Source: WTFY01 sp965205685 (GTDB lineage: Bacteria; Pseudomonadota; Gammaproteobacteria; UBA4575). Taken from it: a DNA stretch of 64,000 nucleotides. Of the stretch, positions 23,859 through 31,806 are shown in pieces. The number at the start of each line of letters is the position of its first letter. Within the stretch, counting starts at the first letter, position 1. A model generated the notes under the pieces. It saw only the letters and a program-made list of their open reading frames with translations, did no database searches and was not told the origin of the DNA. Location of the stretch: the NCBI GenBank assembly GCA_965205685.1, contig OZ242174.1:1674001-1738000 (forward strand). The letters are read 5' to 3'. The position numbers were made by a program, and so were the translations under genes.

Positions 23859-24995
23859 CTACTGTAATTTGTTTTTCTGGAAATGCGCGTATGCCTTGCC
23901 TGAGCCAATCACGGTCCGGATTTTCTCGGCAGCACTCCCAAGATTTTTCTCAATGCCGAGATGCACGAGCATGATTGCCCCGGAATAAACCAGGCCGTCC
24001 CGGCCGGGTCCTTCTTCTCCCTGCAATGCGGACAGCCCCATCCGTGCCGCCTCATGGGCTAGCTGGTCGATGTCAAACTTTGCCGCCGTATCGTCTCCGG
24101 CAACCTTGGAAGGTTCCAGTTCCGGCAAAGGTACGGCGCGGACATCCTGGTCGATGCCTGCCTGCTGCGGTTCGATTTCCACTTCGGTCAGCGCCCCGCC
24201 ATCTCGAAACTCAAAATACTTCGAGGGCTGCTTCAGGGAAGGCGTGACCCCTCCTTCAACCCCGCGCACGAACACCGAAGACTCGAAACCGGACAGGCGT
24301 GCCAGATGTTCGTATACGGGTGGATAAGGCTTGTGCACATAGCCGGTCATCAGATGCGTGCCGAGCTTTCCCCGCACAGGGCCGATCAATACCTCTACCG
24401 TGGTGATCACTGGCCTTTTCACGATCTGGGTCCGCAAGGCAATCAGGTCGTGCAGTGCCGGGCAGATCTGGCGCTGATCGATATACGACCACCCCACCTC
24501 CTCGCGGTTGATCTGCTGTACTCCTTGCTGCAGGGTCAAATCGACGTTGATGCCTGCAGCCCGCAAAACCTTTCTGTGGGTGGCTCCATACTTGGGTCCC
24601 ACGGCCTCCGCCCCGTGCGAAACCGCCTGCACTCCACAAGCAGCCAGCACGGCCGGCAGGAAGGGAGAAACCGGCAAGCCGCGTGTGTATCCGTCGTAGG
24701 GATCAGCAATGTCCACAATGTGGTCCGCATCCGCCGTTGCGATGTTCGAGGCGTCTATAATTGCCTGCAGGCAACCTCCGTTCTCATCCAGGGTCTCTCG
24801 CTTCATTCGCAGGGCAATCAAAAAGATCCCTGCCTGAACCGGGTCCGCTGTGCCACTCAGGATGTGACCCATGGCGTCTCGAGCTTCCTCGAAAGAGATG
24901 TCTTTGCTGTATTCAGGCCCCGTCGCTACCCGCTGAATGTAGGAACGCATGGCGAGCTTCGCATCTGGATTTATCGGTTGTTCTTTTCTTGACAT
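23859..24995 (-). CDS. Anthranilate phosphoribosyltransferase-like (TrpD2-type) protein
   Basis: 378 residues of the glycosyltransferase family 3/TrpD fold. The helical N-terminus contains ISFEEARDAMGHILSG and PVQAGIFLIALRMKRET. The substrate-binding VSHGAEAVGPKYGATH replaces the VKHGNR...SSKSGSAD of TrpD. The phosphoribosyl-binding GTGGD motif is replaced by DPYDGYTRGLPVS, so anthranilate phosphoribosyl transfer is doubtful. No other trp gene is nearby. Members such as YbiB bind nucleic acid rather than make tryptophan, which is one possibility here. Confidence 0.75.
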   Translation of the reverse strand: MSRKEQPINPDAKLAMRSYIQRVATGPEYSKDISFEEARDAMGHILSGTADPVQAGIFLIALRMKRETLDENGGCLQAIIDASNIATADADHIVDIADPYDGYTRGLPVSPFLPAVLAACGVQAVSHGAEAVGPKYGATHRKVLRAAGINVDLTLQQGVQQINREEVGWSYIDQRQICPALHDLIALRTQIVKRPVITTVEVLIGPVRGKLGTHLMTGYVHKPYPPVYEHLARLSGFESSVFVRGVEGGVTPSLKQPSKYFEFRDGGALTEVEIEPQQAGIDQDVRAVPLPELEPSKVAGDDTAAKFDIDQLAHEAARMGLSALQGEEGPGRDGLVYSGAIMLVHLGIEKNLGSAAEKIRTVIGSGKAYAHFQKNKLQ

Positions 24996-25275
24996 CTTCC
25001 ACAGGGCCGCTTCGAACGTGACAGGGCAGGATATAAAATGCCGTAATCTCCCTAATATACCCCTATAGAGAGAACCTGCCCGGTTTGGCCACGCGCTGAT
25101 GTCTTGCAGACACGCGAATGCGCTTTTTTCATTCGTCCCAGAGCGTTAAACCCGGCACGGAATGCAGCGTGCAGGTATACCCTGGTATTCCATCGGGCTA
25201 TTCGTCCGGTTTCGAATATTCGCGTATCATAGGGAGCACAAGTCAATCCCGATGACTGTCCCGCTTGGAGATGAC

Positions 25276-25713
25276 ATGCCAGACGACGATATGGATTTAG
25301 CCAGTGGCATCATGGCATTCGAGGCCAAACATTTTTCCCGTGCGCTGCAGATTCTCTCTCAGCTTGCGGAAAAAGGTGATGCCGATGCCCAGTACCGGTG
25401 CGCCATCATGTACCAGAACGGTCTGGGAACGGTGGCCAGCCCGGATGCCGCCTACCGGTGGATGAAAACCGCTGCCGAGCAAGACCATGCGCTGGCCCAG
25501 CATGGACTGGGGTTCATGCACATGGAGGGGGACTGCGCCGAACAAAATGGCGAAGAGGCGGTGAAGTGGTTCACCCGGGCGGCGGAACAGGGGCTGCAGG
25601 GGTCGCAGACCACGCTTGCCCTGATGTATGAAGAAGGCCGCGGTATTGAACAGGATCTGGAAAAAGCCAAACAGTGGTACGGCAAGGCCGGGTTCTCCTC
25701 CGATGAAAACTGA
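25276..25713 (+). CDS. Sel1-repeat protein
   Basis: 145 residues from the ATG at 25276, preferred because GGAG lies five bases upstream; an ATG at 25252 has no such site. Three Sel1-like repeats of about 36 residues are visible, each with the A-x-x-x-x-x-x-A and G pattern (for example DADAQYRCAIMYQNG, HALAQHGLGFMHMEG, GSQTTLALMYEEGRG). Sel1 repeats form a helical scaffold for protein-protein contacts. No signal peptide is seen. It is followed 17 bp later by the MoxR gene, so it may belong to that unit. Confidence 0.85.
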   Translation: MPDDDMDLASGIMAFEAKHFSRALQILSQLAEKGDADAQYRCAIMYQNGLGTVASPDAAYRWMKTAAEQDHALAQHGLGFMHMEGDCAEQNGEEAVKWFTRAAEQGLQGSQTTLALMYEEGRGIEQDLEKAKQWYGKAGFSSDEN

Positions 25714-25730
25714 GCGACCGACCGGCCCCG

Positions 25731-26780
25731 ATGCGACCCGCCCACCTTATCATCGTTCTTGAAAAAGAGTTTTTAGGTGCTGCCTTCGGGCACCACACGC
25801 CGGTGATGCTGTGGGGGCCGCCCGGCGTAGGCAAGTCACAGATGGTTGCGCAGGTGGCGGAAAAAAACGCTGTGGAAGTCATTGACATCCGCCTGTCCCA
25901 AATGGAACCCAGTGACCTTCGGGGTATCCCCTTCCGTGACGCTGGCACCGTAGAGTGGGCCATCCCCGCGATGCTGCCAGATGTGGACCGGCATGGTGAG
26001 AACGGGATCTTGTTTCTGGATGAGATTACCTCGGCCGCGCCGAGTGTATCCGCAGCCGCCTATCAGTTGATTCTAGACCGGCGGCTCGGGCAGTACCGCG
26101 TACCCGAAGGGTGGGCCATATTCGCGGCGGGCAACCGCCAGGGGGACCGTGGTGTGACCTACTCGATGCCAGCCCCGCTGGCCAACCGGTTTTCTCATTT
26201 CGAGGTGGACATTAATCTGGATGACTGGGTGGCCTGGGCCTATGCCAATCACATTGACGACAAAATCATCGCCTTCTTGCGTTTTCGACCCGACCTGCTG
26301 TTTGATTTCGATCCTGCACACAACCCGGTCGCCTTCCCATCGCCACGTTCCTGGGAATTTGCCCACCGGGCCCTGCAAAAATTCTCGGATCGGCCCGATC
26401 TTCTCACCGGTGCGCTGCAAGCCTGTGTCGGACCTGCAGCGGGTGTGGAGCTCAATGCCTTCATCGCGAACCTGGACCAAATGCCTGATCTGGAAGCAAT
26501 CGTACGAGGAGACGACATCGCCGCACCGCAGGAAATCGATTTGCAGTATGCGGTCGCCTCCGCGCTGGTTGGCCATGCCATCCGCGCCAGGCAAACGGAG
26601 AATGCCGGTCATGTGCACGGCAATATCCTGAACTACGCAGGCCGGTTCCCGCAACGTGAGATGGGTGTCATGATGGTTTCAGACATGCACCGGGCAATCG
26701 GTGAGGATCTTTTCGGCTTGCCGGAGTTCACCACATGGGCGGACAAGATCGCTGACATCATGATCTATGATCACGCCTGA
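25731..26780 (+). CDS. MoxR-family AAA+ ATPase
   Basis: 349 residues. Walker A is GPPGVGKS, Walker B is GILFLDEIT, and sensor 1 is AAGNRQ; LANRFSHFEV carries the arginine typical of MoxR. MoxR ATPases act as chaperones with a VWA-domain partner to insert cofactors or remodel proteins (CbbQ-CbbO, NorQ-NorD). Here the VWA partner lies 21 bp downstream and is followed by dsrS and cysG. A job in maturing a Dsr component is an inference from this order. Confidence 0.92.
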   Translation: MRPAHLIIVLEKEFLGAAFGHHTPVMLWGPPGVGKSQMVAQVAEKNAVEVIDIRLSQMEPSDLRGIPFRDAGTVEWAIPAMLPDVDRHGENGILFLDEITSAAPSVSAAAYQLILDRRLGQYRVPEGWAIFAAGNRQGDRGVTYSMPAPLANRFSHFEVDINLDDWVAWAYANHIDDKIIAFLRFRPDLLFDFDPAHNPVAFPSPRSWEFAHRALQKFSDRPDLLTGALQACVGPAAGVELNAFIANLDQMPDLEAIVRGDDIAAPQEIDLQYAVASALVGHAIRARQTENAGHVHGNILNYAGRFPQREMGVMMVSDMHRAIGEDLFGLPEFTTWADKIADIMIYDHA

Positions 26781-26801
26781 CACGTCTTGCGACAAACGCC
26801 A

Positions 26802-28022
26802 GTGAGCAGGCCCAAAACCCAAAACAAGCTTGCCACCGCAAGAACCCGCCTGATTCTGGACAAACCCTTCCTTGGCGCGCTGGTATTGCGCCTGCCCCTG
26901 GTGGCGGCGGATCCCGGCTGGTGCAAGACCGCCAGCACCGATGCACGCAAGCTGTACTTCAATCCGGAATATATCGAGTCGCTGGATATCCAGGAGACGC
27001 AGTTTGTCCTCGCAAAACAGGCTTTGCATTGTGCCCTGTCGCATTTTGCCAGAAGGCACCACCGGATCCGGTCGCGCTGGGAGCTGGCATGTGACTATGC
27101 GGTCAATCCGCTGCTGATTCACGATGGCCTGAAACCACCCCCGGGCACCCCGGTGGAAGAAAATTTTGAAGACATGACCGCCGAGGAAATCTACCACTGC
27201 ATTGATGAATTTGATGATGAAACCAGCGAGTTCGAAAAGCCGTCCGACAACTTGGGCGATGAAGGAAGCCACGGGCCACAGCAAAACGGGCAAAGCCCGC
27301 CACCACAAGAATCCAGCAGGCCCGAACCCGATCATGAAAACGAGGAAACCCAGGAACTTGCACGACAGCCTGCCGAGCTGACGGCACAGCAACAGGAAGA
27401 ATTGTCCATCCAGTGGCAACAACGTCTGGCAGGTGCTGCCCAGCAGGCCATGCAGGCCGGAAAGCTTGGGGGCTCCATGGCACGCATGGTCGACTACATG
27501 TTGCAGCCGAAACTCCCCTGGCGGATGTTGCTGGCAAAGTATATGACGGCCAGCGCACGGGATGACTACAGTTATTCCCGACCCTCTTCTCGCCGGGGAG
27601 ATCCGGCAATTTTCCCCAGCCTGCGCAGCACCCAGATCAACGTGGCTGTGGGCCTTGACATCAGCGGCTCTGTCGATGACAAGGACATGAATGAATTCCT
27701 GTCCGAAGTCGATGCCATCAAGGGCAACATGCGTGCACGGATTACCCTGCTTCCATGCGATGCAGAACTGGCTGAAGGCGTGCCCTGGATTTTCGAGCCC
27801 TGGGAAGATATTGAAATGCCACGGGTCCTGAAAGGCGGAGGAGGCACAAGCTTTTGCCCCGTGTTTGACTGGCTGGATGGGCAGGACCAGCCGCCCGATC
27901 TGCTGGTCTACTTTACAGATGGCCAGGGAACCTTTCCCGGAACACCACCCGGCTATCCTGTGATCTGGCTCGTCAAGGGCAAACAGGCCGTTCCCTGGGG
28001 GCAACGTGTGCAGTTGAATTGA
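26802..28022 (+). CDS. DUF2201-type putative metallopeptidase/VWA-like protein, partner of MoxR
   Basis: About 406 residues; the start is uncertain (GTG 26802 or TTG 26787, neither with a good ribosome site). The N-terminal DUF2201 region has QALHCALSHFARRHH where active relatives have an HExxH zinc site; the HE is replaced by KQ here, so peptidase activity is doubtful. A Glu/Gln-rich linker (about 125-210) follows. The C-terminal VWA-like domain has the MIDAS motif DISGSVDD and a KGGGGTSF second loop. It ends 1 bp before dsrS. Confidence 0.85.
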   Translation: MSRPKTQNKLATARTRLILDKPFLGALVLRLPLVAADPGWCKTASTDARKLYFNPEYIESLDIQETQFVLAKQALHCALSHFARRHHRIRSRWELACDYAVNPLLIHDGLKPPPGTPVEENFEDMTAEEIYHCIDEFDDETSEFEKPSDNLGDEGSHGPQQNGQSPPPQESSRPEPDHENEETQELARQPAELTAQQQEELSIQWQQRLAGAAQQAMQAGKLGGSMARMVDYMLQPKLPWRMLLAKYMTASARDDYSYSRPSSRRGDPAIFPSLRSTQINVAVGLDISGSVDDKDMNEFLSEVDAIKGNMRARITLLPCDAELAEGVPWIFEPWEDIEMPRVLKGGGGTSFCPVFDWLDGQDQPPDLLVYFTDGQGTFPGTPPGYPVIWLVKGKQAVPWGQRVQLN

Positions 28023-28023
28023 C

Positions 28024-29133
28024 ATGCAACTCTCTCACGAAGACCAACTGCGATTGAATGTTCTGGTTGCCCAGTCCCTGCAAGCGGTTCGCATTGATGA
28101 GTCCCGCATGCGGGTCCATGCACTATCTGAAAAAGGAGAAGCCAGCATCGACCTGAATCCCACTTGCAAGGATGAAAAATATATCCGTCTCATTCAGCAG
28201 TTCTTGTCAACACATTATCTGGGTTCGCCCGGCGGATACCCGGTATTTTTAAGGCGCTGGACCCGAATGGGTCAGGCGCGCGATGACAGCCTGGAGAAAC
28301 TGCTGCTGATCGGTGAGCCGGAGGCCGTGGTTGCCGTCGTCCATGCGTCGGGGTTGACAAATGAGTTGGCACGACGCGCCTGGTGGACCTCTACCAATGC
28401 CGAAAACGCACGGCGTATGCTTGAAAAAGAAAACGTCGTAAAGGGCAATATGGGAAAGGAACTGGCACAGTTCCTGGTTGAGTTCCTGCCATTTGAGGAA
28501 GAACAGAAGGCCATTATCGACAGTGTTCGCTTGGTTCTGCAGCCCGGCCTGATCGACAATGAGACTCGCCGTGATATCTGGAAGCGGGGCAAAAGAAAAA
28601 ATTCTTATTATGTGGGCTTTTTGCAACAGACCCCGGATAATTTGCCGATAGATGCAACACCCCACGAGAAATGGGAAGCTGCCGCAAGGGTATTGAAGCC
28701 TGAATTGGACTATGGCAACGAGTATGCCAAGCTGCTTTGCAGAGCACTGGGTCATTCGGGCCAGGCTTTTTTACACGTCGCCGACCTGGTATTGCAAAAG
28801 CCTAATGATCAGGAGGTCGTGGTGGCACTGCTGAATGCAATCGGGAAATACTTTGAATGTGAGAAAACAGGCACCCGGACCTGCCGCGACATGCAGTCCT
28901 TGTCGAATCATGTTGGCGTACTATTCAGCGATGATCCGAAACTTGAAAAAATTCTGTCGATTGATCCGGATTTGCAACCCCAGCTGGATGCACTCCTGAG
29001 CCTGTCAATGGTGAGCGAGAGCCTTGTGGACCCGATTTTCGGCATGACCGATGCCATTGGAACGGTGATGAGAAAGAAGATTGAACCTGTGACCCAGCCC
29101 ATTGCCGGATATATCCGCCTGCTGCAGACGTGA
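28024..29133 (+). CDS. dsrS: DsrS-like protein
   Basis: 369 residues, cytoplasmic, no known domain. It matches from memory the family annotated DsrS: HEDQLRLNVLVAQSLQAVRI at the start, YPVFLRRWTRMGQ, KLLLIGEPEAVVAV, ARRAWW, and LVLQPGLID in the middle, ending with KIEPVTQPIAGYIRLL. In Allochromatium dsrS is the last gene of the dsr cluster and its role is unclear. Here it is about 24 kb from dsrR, directly after the MoxR/VWA pair and 13 bp before cysG. Identification is by remembered motifs and context. Confidence 0.75.
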   Translation: MQLSHEDQLRLNVLVAQSLQAVRIDESRMRVHALSEKGEASIDLNPTCKDEKYIRLIQQFLSTHYLGSPGGYPVFLRRWTRMGQARDDSLEKLLLIGEPEAVVAVVHASGLTNELARRAWWTSTNAENARRMLEKENVVKGNMGKELAQFLVEFLPFEEEQKAIIDSVRLVLQPGLIDNETRRDIWKRGKRKNSYYVGFLQQTPDNLPIDATPHEKWEAAARVLKPELDYGNEYAKLLCRALGHSGQAFLHVADLVLQKPNDQEVVVALLNAIGKYFECEKTGTRTCRDMQSLSNHVGVLFSDDPKLEKILSIDPDLQPQLDALLSLSMVSESLVDPIFGMTDAIGTVMRKKIEPVTQPIAGYIRLLQT

Positions 29134-29146
29134 TGCGCTTGCCTGC

Positions 29147-30580
29147 ATGAATTACCTGCCCATATTTCTGGATATCAAGAACAAGCCTTGCCTGGTGGTC
29201 GGCGGCGGGCCGATCGCCTCACGCAAAATTTCATTGCTGGTTCGGGCACAGGCTGAAATTACCGTCATCGCACCGGAAATCACGCCTGAGATCCATGACC
29301 AGGCCCGCGATGGAGCGGTGACCTGGCGGCAGAAGCATTTCTCTGCCGATGACCTGAAAGATTATCAACTTGTCATGGCGGCTACGGACAACCGGAAAGT
29401 AAATGCTGAAATTGCTGCACAGTGCAAACAAAGGAACATCTGGGTCAATGCAGCCGACGATGTTCATAGCTGCAACTTCATTCTGCCCTCCATCATTGAT
29501 CGCTCCCCTGTGCAGATCGCAGTTTCCACAGGGGGCGCATCGCCGGTGCTGGCCAGAACGCTGCGTGCAAAACTCGAAAACTGTACGCCCGCAGCTTACG
29601 GGCGGTTGGCAAAACTGATCGAGGACAACCGACTCGGGGTAAAAGAGAAGTTTTCCAGCACGGAGCAAAAGCGAAAATTCTGGGAAAAAATTATCCAGGG
29701 CCCTGTAGCTGAACTCGTTTTTTCAGGACAGGTGGATGCTGCACAAAAATTGTTGCAGGAGGCAATAGAACATGAGGATCATCGGGATTTGCCACAGGGA
29801 GAAGTGTATCTGGTCGGGGCCGGCCCAGGTGATCCTGACCTGCTAACGTTTCGCGCATTGCGGTTGATGCAGCAGGCTGACGTCGTGGTGTATGACCGCC
29901 TGGTTTCCCGGGAAATCATGGACTTGATCCGCAAGGATGCAGAACTCATATATGCGGGCAAAGAACGCGCGCAGCATGCGCTGCCCCAGGAAAGCATCAA
30001 CCAGTTGCTGGTGCGCCTAGCAAAAGAAGGTAAACGTGTCCTGCGCCTCAAGGGCGGCGATCCATTCATCTTCGGTCGCGGCGGGGAAGAAATCAGCACA
30101 CTGATCGATGAGGCAATACCTTTTCAGGTGGTCCCCGGGATCACTGCAGCAGCAGGGTGTGCCGCCTATGCTGGCATCCCGCTAACCCATCGTCAGCACT
30201 CGCAAGCCGTGATTTTTGCGACCGGTCACCTAAGCGACGGAACCGTGAACTTGAACTGGGAAATGCTGGCGCACGAAAACCAGACCCTGGTCTTCTACAT
30301 GGGATTGCAGGGCCTGGAAATCATCTGCACCAACCTTAAAAAACATGGACTGGCGCCTGCCACCCCTGCCGCCTTGATTATGCAGGGAACCACGGCTCAA
30401 CAGAAAGTGATCATGGGGAACCTAGACAACTTGCCGACATTGGTAGACGAACATGATGTTGAACCTCCCACACTGGTGATCGTTGGCGATGTCGTACAGT
30501 TGCACGACACCTTGCGCTGGTTCAACCCCGAAGAAGATGTCACGGCTTCCGCCGTGCGGTTCTTTGGTGCAAGAACTTGA
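29147..30580 (+). CDS. cysG: CysG, multifunctional sirohaem synthase
   Basis: 477 residues from the ATG at 29147. The N-terminal precorrin-2 dehydrogenase/ferrochelatase half has PCLVVGGGPIASRKI and the STGGASPVLART catalytic loop. The C-terminal SAM-dependent uroporphyrinogen-III methyltransferase half has VYLVGAGPGDPDLLT, VVVYDRLVS and RLKGGDPFIFGRGGEE. It makes sirohaem from uroporphyrinogen III. Standing right behind dsrS, it most likely supplies DsrAB. Length is standard (E. coli 457), so no domain is missing. Confidence 0.97.
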   Translation: MNYLPIFLDIKNKPCLVVGGGPIASRKISLLVRAQAEITVIAPEITPEIHDQARDGAVTWRQKHFSADDLKDYQLVMAATDNRKVNAEIAAQCKQRNIWVNAADDVHSCNFILPSIIDRSPVQIAVSTGGASPVLARTLRAKLENCTPAAYGRLAKLIEDNRLGVKEKFSSTEQKRKFWEKIIQGPVAELVFSGQVDAAQKLLQEAIEHEDHRDLPQGEVYLVGAGPGDPDLLTFRALRLMQQADVVVYDRLVSREIMDLIRKDAELIYAGKERAQHALPQESINQLLVRLAKEGKRVLRLKGGDPFIFGRGGEEISTLIDEAIPFQVVPGITAAAGCAAYAGIPLTHRQHSQAVIFATGHLSDGTVNLNWEMLAHENQTLVFYMGLQGLEIICTNLKKHGLAPATPAALIMQGTTAQQKVIMGNLDNLPTLVDEHDVEPPTLVIVGDVVQLHDTLRWFNPEEDVTASAVRFFGART

Positions 30581-30615
30581 GTGTCGGCATACTCCTGCAT
30601 GAGGAAATCTAGAGA

Positions 30616-31467
30616 GTGGAGATCCTCAATTTTTTCAATCACCCGCTGACAGGAACACCCTATGGCTCGGCCCTTGACTTGTGCATTGTGCTCGCAGTAT
30701 CCGCCTGGCTGCTTTCAGTCCTGACACGCGAATACTCCTGGGTGGACCGGATTTGGCCGATATGTCCTGTGCTGTACTGCCTGTTGGTTGCAAGTGCCAA
30801 CGATTTCAGTTCAGCGCGTGTAAATCTCATGACAACGCTTGTCTTCCTCTGGGGGGCACGACTGACCTTCAACTATGCCCGCAAGGGGGGCTTCAACAAA
30901 GGTGGTGAGGATTACCGGTGGATCGTCATCAAACAACAACTCGGACCAGTTGGATTCCAACTGCTGAACATCGCCTTCATCGCACCTGTGCAAATGCTGC
31001 TGGTGTGGCTATTCACCTCTCCTGTTCACCAGGCATGGTTATGGCAACAGACGCCCTTGAGTTGGCTGGACGCAGTTGCAGCTGTACTGTTTTTGATGCT
31101 GTTTGTCGTCGAGGCCATTGCCGATGAGCAAATGTGGCGATTCCAGCAAGATAAGAAGCAACGCACTGCAGCAGGCCAGGACATCGACACACCTTTCATC
31201 ACGACCGGCCTTTTTCACTATTGCAGGCATCCAAATTACTTTTGCGAGATTGCCATGTGGTGGGTGTTTTACCTGTTTGCAGTGTCCGCCTCCGGACAGT
31301 GGCTGCACTGGACGGGACTCGGATTCGTCCTGCTCACACTACTGTTCATCCCTTCGACACGGCTCACGGAATCGATCTCGGTATCCAGATACCCCGCGTA
31401 TCGCGACTATCAGGCCTCGACACCCGCAATTTTTCCGCTGCCAAGAATCGGGGCACGTAGACGGTAG
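30616..31467 (+). CDS. DUF1295 family integral membrane protein (steroid-reductase-like)
   Basis: 283 residues starting with GTG, with about six to seven hydrophobic segments. The motif LFHYCRHPNYFCEI with RYPAYRDYQ near the C-terminus identifies the DUF1295/steroid 5-alpha-reductase-like group; related isoprenylcysteine methyltransferases share the same HPNY signature. The substrate is unknown, probably a lipid or isoprenoid. It follows cysG after 35 bp on the same strand and may be read through from it. Confidence 0.88.
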   Translation: MEILNFFNHPLTGTPYGSALDLCIVLAVSAWLLSVLTREYSWVDRIWPICPVLYCLLVASANDFSSARVNLMTTLVFLWGARLTFNYARKGGFNKGGEDYRWIVIKQQLGPVGFQLLNIAFIAPVQMLLVWLFTSPVHQAWLWQQTPLSWLDAVAAVLFLMLFVVEAIADEQMWRFQQDKKQRTAAGQDIDTPFITTGLFHYCRHPNYFCEIAMWWVFYLFAVSASGQWLHWTGLGFVLLTLLFIPSTRLTESISVSRYPAYRDYQASTPAIFPLPRIGARRR

Positions 31468-31654
31468 AACAATCTCCAGGATTGTGGTCCACAAGGCTGC
31501 ATGTCTCAACCGTCGGTCGGCACCGGCCAACATGTGCCTACAAGAAGAACAAGTTGTAAAACCGGGCTGCGCACCCCAAGGGGCCATTGGCCCGATAACA
31601 AGCTTGAAATGATGGAATCTGCTCTGCAATCTAGAGCATTTGATTCCTCTGCAC

Positions 31655-31660
31655 TATAAT
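31655..31660 (+). promoter_or_regulatory. Candidate -10 element upstream of gltB
   Basis: A perfect TATAAT lies about 147 bp before the gltB start at 31807. The -35 region 17 bp upstream is a poor match. The 340-bp gap between the DUF1295 gene and gltB holds no other gene I can support, so a gltBD promoter must lie in it. Confidence 0.35.
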
Positions 31661-31806
31661 TTGCGGCGTTTTTGTCGAACCTGCTTGGTGCAGCTCGCCA
31701 GTGGGTTGTCAATCTATTCTGGAATAACCCGTGTGCAATAGATAGTATTTCGCGTAGAACAATTACAATATATGCCAGACATACGCCTCCCCCATCTTCA
31801 CTGATT

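Noticed and set aside
14334..25275. CRISPR array expected near the Cas6-like gene
   Set aside because: No regularly spaced direct repeats were seen on reading through the region or elsewhere in the window.
26679..28025. 448-codon open frame on the minus strand
   Set aside because: Antisense to the VWA gene, whose motifs (MIDAS, DUF2201) are in the plus frame; the antisense product shows no family pattern.
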